From Kordiimonadales bacterium IMCC3096 (GTDB lineage Bacteria; Pseudomonadota; Alphaproteobacteria; Minwuiales; Minwuiaceae), in assembly GCA_016865035.1 (NCBI GenBank), contig CP018227.1, positions 3,253,501 to 3,317,500 on the forward strand: a stretch of 64,000 nt of DNA. The letters are read 5' to 3'. This document shows positions 57,165 through 64,000 of this stretch, piece by piece. Numbering within the stretch: the first letter of the stretch is position 1; each line of letters opens with the position of its first letter. The position numbers and the translations under genes are program-made. Below the pieces are notes generated by a model. The model worked only from the letters and a program-made list of their open reading frames with translations, was not told the origin of the DNA and made no database searches.

Positions 57165-58208
57165 ATGGCAGAGGGGAAGCGCCTGAACTGGCTGGAACCG
57201 CGACCGGGCGGCCTGTACTGCATTCCGGGGGATTTCTACATCGACCCGATGCGGAAGGCGGAGCGGGCGATCATCACCCACGGACATGCGGACCATGCGC
57301 GTCCCGGTAACAATCATGTCCTCGCCACCCACGAGACGATCGCGATTGCGGAGGCTCGCTATGGCAGCAATGCCGGTCGCTCGTTCCAGCGGGTGCGTTA
57401 TGGCGAGGTCACGCGGATCGGGGACGTTTCGGTGCGACTGGTCTCCGCCGGTCACGTGCTCGGCAGCGCCCAGGTCGTGCTGGAGCATGGCGGGGAACGC
57501 ATCGTCGTCTCCGGTGACTACAAGCGCAGTCGCGACCCGACCTGCGCACCGTTCGAGGTCGTGACCTGCGATGCCTTCATCACGGAGGCGACCTTCGGCC
57601 TGCCGGTCTTCCGCCATCCCCCCGCTAGTGCCGAAGTCGGTCGCCTGCTGGCCTCCGTCGCCGCCGCGCCGGAGCGCTGTCATCTGGTGGGTGTCTATGC
57701 CCTGGGCAAGGCGCAGCGCGTCATCGCCCTGCTGCGTGAAGCCGGTTACAGCGACACGATCTATCTGCACGGGGCGCTGCAGAAACTCTGTGCTCTCTAT
57801 CAGCGGCTTGGCGTTGACCTGGGTGATCTGGCACCGGTCGCGGGATTGCCGAAGCAGGCGCTGACCGGGCGGATTGTCCTGTGCCCGCCGAGCGCCCTGG
57901 CGGATCGCTGGTCGCAGAGGATGCCTGATCCGGTCACCGCCGTGGCCTCCGGCTGGATGCGCATCCGTGCCCGCGCGCGCCAGCGCGGTGCCGAGCTGCC
58001 GCTGATCATTTCCGACCATGCGGACTGGGACGAACTGACAGCGACCATCCGGGACGTGGAGGCCGGGGAGATCTGGGTGACACACGGGCGGGAAGACGCG
58101 CTGGTGCACTACGCCCGCTCCCTTGGTCTCGAAGCCCGCGCCCTCAGCCTTGTCGGGCGGGAGGAAGACGGCGACACGGAGACGGAGATGGAAGAGGCCG
58201 GGTGCTGA
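57165..58208 (+). CDS. Ligase-associated DNA exonuclease (beta-CASP/MBL type)
   Basis: A 347-residue nuclease with an MBL metal motif ITHGHADHARPG (HxHxDH), further metal residues in SAGHVLGSAQV and VVSGDYKRS, and a beta-CASP part ending in HADWDELTATIRDVEAGEIWVTHGREDALVHYARSLG. It matches the mRNA 3'-end-processing-factor-like exonucleases encoded with ATP-dependent ligases. Its stop overlaps the ligase start (TGATG). The start has a weak AGGACAGG site. It is divergent from pcaB. Confidence 0.93.
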   Translation: MAEGKRLNWLEPRPGGLYCIPGDFYIDPMRKAERAIITHGHADHARPGNNHVLATHETIAIAEARYGSNAGRSFQRVRYGEVTRIGDVSVRLVSAGHVLGSAQVVLEHGGERIVVSGDYKRSRDPTCAPFEVVTCDAFITEATFGLPVFRHPPASAEVGRLLASVAAAPERCHLVGVYALGKAQRVIALLREAGYSDTIYLHGALQKLCALYQRLGVDLGDLAPVAGLPKQALTGRIVLCPPSALADRWSQRMPDPVTAVASGWMRIRARARQRGAELPLIISDHADWDELTATIRDVEAGEIWVTHGREDALVHYARSLGLEARALSLVGREEDGDTETEMEEAGC

Positions 58209-59773
58209 TGCAGGCCTTTGCCGAACTGCTCGACCGGCTGTCCACCGCTCCGGGGCGCAATGTCCGGCTGGATCTGATCGCCGCGTACCTGAAGTCGACA
58301 CCCGATCCGGACCGTGGCTATGCGCTGGCATCCCTGGCTGGCGATCTGAAGCTGCGTGCCGCCCGCCCGTCGATGATCCGCGAACTGGTGGCGGAGCGGA
58401 CAGACCCGGAACTGTTTCGCCTTTCCTATGACTACATTGGCGATCTGGCGGAGACCGTATCGCTGCTCTGGCCGCAGGACCGCACCGCGAATGCCACCCC
58501 GCGCCTGTCGGAGATCATCGGGGCGCTGGGGGCGGCGAAGCGTGGAGAGGTGCCGGATCTGGTCGCGGGATGGCTCGACCGGCTGGATCCGACAGGGCGC
58601 TGGGCGCTGCTGAAACTGATCACCGGCGGGCTGCGGGTTGGCGTCTCGGGTCGCCTGGCGCGCACCGCCCTGACACGGCTGGGGGAGGCTGACCTGTCGG
58701 CCACCGAGGAAGTCTGGCACGCGGTGGAGCCGCCCTACACGGCCCTGTTCGACTGGCTGGAGGGGCGCGCGGAACGCCCTTCGCTGGCGGAGGCCATGAC
58801 CTTCCGTCCCCTGATGCTGGCGCATCCGCTTGAGGCGGGGGAGCAGTCCCGACTCGACCTGGCCGACTTCCGGGCCGAGTGGAAATGGGACGGCATCCGC
58901 GTGCAACTGGTGCTGCGGGGCGGGGAGGGGCGTCTGTTCTCACGTACCGGCGACGACATCTCCACGGCCTTCCCGGACCTGATGCAGACGCTGGCAGGCG
59001 ACGCCGTGCTGGACGGGGAGTTGCTGGTGATGCGTCCCGACGGGATCGGCAGTTTCAACGATCTGCAGCAGCGGCTGAACCGCAAGACGGTGGGTGCGAA
59101 ACTGCAGGCGGAGCATCCGGTGGGCATCCGGCTCTACGACATACTGTTCGATGCCGATCGGGACTGTCGTTACCTGCCGTTCACCGAACGGCGGCAGGTG
59201 CTGGCGGACTGGGTGGCGCGTCATGCCTCGCCGCGGCTGGACCTGTCGCCGCTGGTCCCGGCGACCGATTGGGACCGGCTGGCGGAGGCGAGGGCCGATC
59301 CACCGCATCCGGCCATCGAGGGGGTGATGCTGAAACGCGCCGACAGCCCCTATCAGGCCGGACGCCCCCGTGGCCTGTGGTTCAAGTGGAAGCGAGAACC
59401 GCACCGCGTCGATTGCGTGATGATGTATGCGCAGCGCGGGCACGGCAGGCGGTCGTCGCTCTATTCGGACTTCACCTTCGGGGCCTGGCGCGGCGACGCG
59501 CTGGTGCCGGTGGGCAAGGCCTACTTCGGTTTCACGGATGCGGAACTGAAGGAACTGGACCGTTTCGTGCGCAACAATACGGTGGATCGCTATGGCCCGG
59601 TCCGCGCCGTGGAACAGAGCCTGGTGCTGGAGATTGCCTTCGACGGGGTCAACCGGTCCCGCCGCCACAAGTCGGGGGTGGCGATGCGCTTTCCCAGGAT
59701 CGCCCGCATCCGCTGGGACAAGCCGGCGGCGGAGGCTGATCACGTGGAAACCCTGGAACGACTGATCGCCTGA
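58208..59773 (+). CDS. ATP-dependent DNA ligase (LHR-cluster type)
   Basis: A 521-residue ligase from ATG 58208 (GTG 58202 is also in frame). An N-terminal helical DNA-binding domain (~1-190) precedes the adenylation domain with the catalytic Lys in AEWKWDGIRVQL (motif I KxDG; about residue 224), motif III VLDGELLVM and motif V region FKWKREP. The OB fold with VDCVMMYAQRGHGRRSSLYSDFTFG closes the protein. It seals nicks in double-stranded DNA, probably in stress repair. In many bacteria the same cluster also encodes an Lhr-like helicase and a metallophosphoesterase, both missing here. Confidence 0.95.
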   Translation: MQAFAELLDRLSTAPGRNVRLDLIAAYLKSTPDPDRGYALASLAGDLKLRAARPSMIRELVAERTDPELFRLSYDYIGDLAETVSLLWPQDRTANATPRLSEIIGALGAAKRGEVPDLVAGWLDRLDPTGRWALLKLITGGLRVGVSGRLARTALTRLGEADLSATEEVWHAVEPPYTALFDWLEGRAERPSLAEAMTFRPLMLAHPLEAGEQSRLDLADFRAEWKWDGIRVQLVLRGGEGRLFSRTGDDISTAFPDLMQTLAGDAVLDGELLVMRPDGIGSFNDLQQRLNRKTVGAKLQAEHPVGIRLYDILFDADRDCRYLPFTERRQVLADWVARHASPRLDLSPLVPATDWDRLAEARADPPHPAIEGVMLKRADSPYQAGRPRGLWFKWKREPHRVDCVMMYAQRGHGRRSSLYSDFTFGAWRGDALVPVGKAYFGFTDAELKELDRFVRNNTVDRYGPVRAVEQSLVLEIAFDGVNRSRRHKSGVAMRFPRIARIRWDKPAAEADHVETLERLIA

Positions 59774-59827
59774 TTGTCTGATCCTGTGGCCGGGGCCTGT
59801 CGTCGGGGTCTGACGCGCTCGGCAAGC

Positions 59828-59857
59828 TTGACCCGGATACCCGCTTATCTGCTATGA
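59828..59857 (+). promoter_or_regulatory. Candidate promoter for yebC
   Basis: TTGACC (59828-59833) and CTATGA (59852-59857) with an 18-base spacer lie 68 bases before the yebC start. This is the best sigma-70-like pair in the 151-base gap after the ligase gene. Confidence 0.4.
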
Positions 59858-59924
59858 GAAGCCGCGTGCGCGGACGATGCAGCGCGCCCCTTGTCATCAT
59901 TGCGGAACGCGGAGCCTGAACCCC

Positions 59925-60674
59925 ATGGCAGGTCATTCACAATTCAAGAACATCATGTACCGCAAGGGCGCGCAGGATGCGAAGCGCGCCAAGCTGTTCA
60001 CGAAACTGGCGCGCGAGATCACCGTCTCGGTCAAGGAAGGTGGCGATGACCCCGCCGCCAACCCGCGCCTGCGCGCCGCGATCATCGCCGGGCGAAAGGA
60101 AAACATGCCCAACGACAACATCAACCGGGCGATCAAGCGCGCTACGGGCGATGGGGCCGCCGACAATTTCGAGGAGATCCGCTACGAGGGCTATGGCCCC
60201 GGCGGCGTCGCCGTGATCATCGAGGCACTGACAGACAACCGCAACCGCACCGCCTCTGAAGTGCGCTCCGCCTTCTCCAAGCACGGCGGTGCGCTGGGGG
60301 AGACCAATTCCGTTTCCTTCATGTTCGACCGGCAGGGCGTCGTTGAGTATCCGGCGGATACGGCCACGACCGACGAGATGTTCGAGGCGGCGGTCGAGGC
60401 CGGCGCCGACGATGTTGCCACCAGCGATGACGGCCATGAGATCATCTGCGCCATCGAAAGCTTCAACAGCGTCCGCGATGCGCTGGAGGCCCGCTTCGGC
60501 GAAGCCAGACGTGCCGGCCTCGATTGGCGCCCGCAGAACACCACCCCGGTGGATGAGGACAAGGCCGCGACCCTGCTGAAGCTGATCGATGTGCTGGACG
60601 ACAATGACGATGTGCAGCGCGTCTTCTCGAACTTCGAGGTGGATGACGAGGTGATGGCGAAACTCTCCGCCTGA
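59925..60674 (+). CDS. yebC: YebC/PmpR family transcription/translation factor
   Basis: A 249-residue protein with the classic start [32 protein letters not shown], then [30 protein letters not shown] and [40 protein letters not shown]. Relatives are DNA-binding regulators, and recent work on related proteins ties some of them to relief of ribosome stalling. The ribosome site is GGAGCC. It is often beside ruvC, which is not the case here. A strong terminator follows. Confidence 0.97.
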   Translation: MAGHSQFKNIMYRKGAQDAKRAKLFTKLAREITVSVKEGGDDPAANPRLRAAIIAGRKENMPNDNINRAIKRATGDGAADNFEEIRYEGYGPGGVAVIIEALTDNRNRTASEVRSAFSKHGGALGETNSVSFMFDRQGVVEYPADTATTDEMFEAAVEAGADDVATSDDGHEIICAIESFNSVRDALEARFGEARRAGLDWRPQNTTPVDEDKAATLLKLIDVLDDNDDVQRVFSNFEVDDEVMAKLSA

Positions 60675-60701
60675 AGCACATCGCTGATAGTATTCGGAAC
60701 A

Positions 60702-60732
60702 GGGCCTTGCAGGGAACTGCGAGGCCCTTTTT
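60702..60732 (+). terminator. Intrinsic terminator of yebC
   Basis: GGGCCTTGCA pairs with TGCGAGGCCC (10 bp, one G-U) around a 6-base loop and is followed directly by five T. It is 27 bases after the yebC stop. Confidence 0.9.
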
Positions 60733-60773
60733 CGTTTCTGCCGCCCCTGCAGGACGGTCTTGTGGGCTTGACG

Positions 60774-60802
60774 AAAAAGGGCGCCGCATTGCTGCGACGC
60801 CC
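60774..60802 (-). terminator. Intrinsic terminator of hppA
   Basis: Read on the minus strand: GGGCGTCGCA, a GCAA (GNRA) tetraloop, TGCGGCGCCC, then TTTTT. The stem has 10 bp with one G-U. It lies ~70 bases after the hppA stop. A second 12-bp hairpin (CCGGTGCCGCCC/GGGCGGCACCGG, 60832-60860) without a T-run lies closer to the gene. Confidence 0.88.
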
Positions 60803-60869
60803 CTGATCTTGTCCGAAACACCGAACCGGTACCGGTGCCGCCCAGGAAGGGCGGCACCGGCAGACGGGA

Positions 60870-62966
<2,097 letters not shown>

Positions 62967-63193
62967 TTTCTTCTTGTCCCCTGTGTCAAAGACGCGTGAG
63001 AGACCCGGCATGGCGCCGGACCGTTGCGAGACTGATGTTCTGGTGATCGGGAGCAGCACCGAATCCGCCACGCGGACCCCATCCCGGCAAGCTCCCGCCA
63101 GGTCAGTTGCGCTGGCTTATGCCAAAGTGCGGCGCACCATGCAAGGCGGTGCGGTGACGTCGTCCCGCATGGCAGATCACCTGCAGGTCCGCT

Positions 63194-64000
63194 TCAGACT
63201 CCGGCGCCCGCCATGCGGCGGCGGTGCAGGGCCAGCCACAGGGTGGCCAGCAGGGCAAGGCTGATCATCGGCAGGGCGGCTGTGGTGACCACGTCCCAGC
63301 CGAAGGCGTGCAGCAACTGGCCCGAGCTGAGGGAGCTGACCGCGACGACACCGAAGACCATGAAGTCGTTGATGCCCTGGACCCGCGCGGCCTCCGCCGG
63401 GGTATGTGCCTCGGCCAGCAGGGTGGTGCCGCCGACGAACATGAAGTTCCAGCCGATGCCCAGCAGGATCAGTGCGCTCCAGAAGTGCAGGAACTCGAGA
63501 CCGGAGTGGGCTGTCGCGATGCAGATCATGTTCAGTACCGCACCGGCCGCGATGATGCGCAGCACACCGAATTTCCGGATCAGGATGCCGGTGAAGAAGC
63601 TGGGGGCGAACATGCCGACCACATGCCACTGGATCACGGTCGCGGAACTGTTGAAGTCATGCCCGCAGGCAACCATGGCCAGCGGGGTGGCGGTCATGAT
63701 CAGGCTCATGGCCCCGAATCCGGCCATGGCGGAACCGGCGGCGACCCAGAAGACCGGCTGCTTCGCGATCTCCCAGAACGGGCGGCCACGCGTTGCGGCG
63801 GTATGGCGAACCGGCTTGGGGATTCGCAGGCCCATCAGGATCAGCGCCGATAGGACCGTCAGGCCGGACGCCGCGATGTAGCTGCCGGCGAAGGTGATCG
63901 GCTCGATCATGTCCTTGGTCCACTTGGCCAGCTCCGGCCCCAGGAAACCGGCGACGACACCACCGGCCATCACCAGGGAAACCGCCTGGCCGCGCAACAG
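63194..64000 (-). CDS. MFS transporter (C-terminal part, cut by window edge)
   Basis: About 268 residues of the C-terminal half of a major facilitator superfamily protein, with seven or eight hydrophobic helices (e.g. FAGSYIAASGLTVLSALILMGL, VFWVAAGSAMAGFGAMSLIMTATPLAMV, FLHFWSALILLGIGWNFMFVGGTTLL). The text GINDFMVFGVVAVSSLSSGQLLHAFGWDVV resembles the YbfB/YajR-like uncharacterised exporters. The start lies outside the window, so the substrate and full length are unknown. Confidence 0.85.
   Translation of the reverse strand: MLRGQAVSLVMAGGVVAGFLGPELAKWTKDMIEPITFAGSYIAASGLTVLSALILMGLRIPKPVRHTAATRGRPFWEIAKQPVFWVAAGSAMAGFGAMSLIMTATPLAMVACGHDFNSSATVIQWHVVGMFAPSFFTGILIRKFGVLRIIAAGAVLNMICIATAHSGLEFLHFWSALILLGIGWNFMFVGGTTLLAEAHTPAEAARVQGINDFMVFGVVAVSSLSSGQLLHAFGWDVVTTAALPMISLALLATLWLALHRRRMAGAGV

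Overview
The window is a GC-rich chromosomal segment of an alphaproteobacterium. The evidence is CckA, a ChvG/ChvI two-component pair, a circularly permuted (two-piece) tmRNA gene, the alpha-type SspB adaptor, a SAM-II riboswitch, ThyX instead of ThyA, and an H+-pyrophosphatase with the K+-independent signature. The set looks most like a Rhodospirillales-type free-living flagellate, but I cannot name a genus. Codon use and GC look uniform except for an AT-richer patch at about 32.6-33.2 kb next to an insertion sequence.

Layout. 0-7 kb: the 3' end of pyrB, a dihydroorotase homologue that has lost key metal and catalytic residues, a small membrane zinc-ribbon protein, a methyltransferase, alaS, and a voltage-gated K+ channel with a cyclic-nucleotide-binding domain. 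7-16.3 kb: cobQ and recA, then the flagellar operon flgB-flgC-fliE-fliQ-fliR-flhB, whose last gene is the cell-cycle kinase cckA (ATGA overlap with flhB). fliO-fliP diverge from it. 16.3-25.7 kb: a very large SAM-domain/adenylate cyclase/ATPase/TPR protein, OsmC and DUF1127 proteins, a GcvA-like LysR regulator, a nitrate/sulfonate-type ABC importer, and an orphan znuA with a long His-rich repeat. 25.7-32.6 kb: acyl-CoA synthetase, SnoaL-like protein, thyX, the split tmRNA gene directly followed by sspB, a DUF4197 protein, and a receiver/metallo-beta-lactamase fusion.

32.6-34.8 kb is an accessory island: a gene fragment abutting a complete IS3-family element. 34.8-45.5 kb: GST, alpha/beta hydrolase, PAS protein, luciferase-like monooxygenase plus acyl-CoA dehydrogenase, chvG/chvI, a striking perfect 38-bp inverted repeat, MATE exporter, lone ABC ATPase, MerR regulator and a divergent CDF-like transporter with a MerR-type promoter. 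45.5-54.2 kb: zf-CHCC protein, polA, SDR, CmcJ/NvfI-like oxygenase, a GST broken by one in-frame stop codon, LysR, metY under a SAM-II riboswitch, and a PAS protein. 54.2-64 kb: gamma-glutamyltransferase family, pcaB-like lyase, a ligase-associated exonuclease/ATP-dependent DNA ligase pair, yebC, hppA, and a partial MFS transporter.

How the parts connect. The tmRNA tag ([10 protein letters not shown]) and the adaptor that delivers such tags to ClpXP are side by side. The flagellar export gate genes and CckA form one translationally linked block. metY is under SAM control, with a second helix that can cover its ribosome binding site. I saw no CRISPR array, phage or tRNA gene, and no wholly new multi-gene system. 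The least explained items are the 38-bp hairpin, the MerR/ABC-ATPase/MATE group, the REC-MBL fusion and the pseudo-dihydroorotase.
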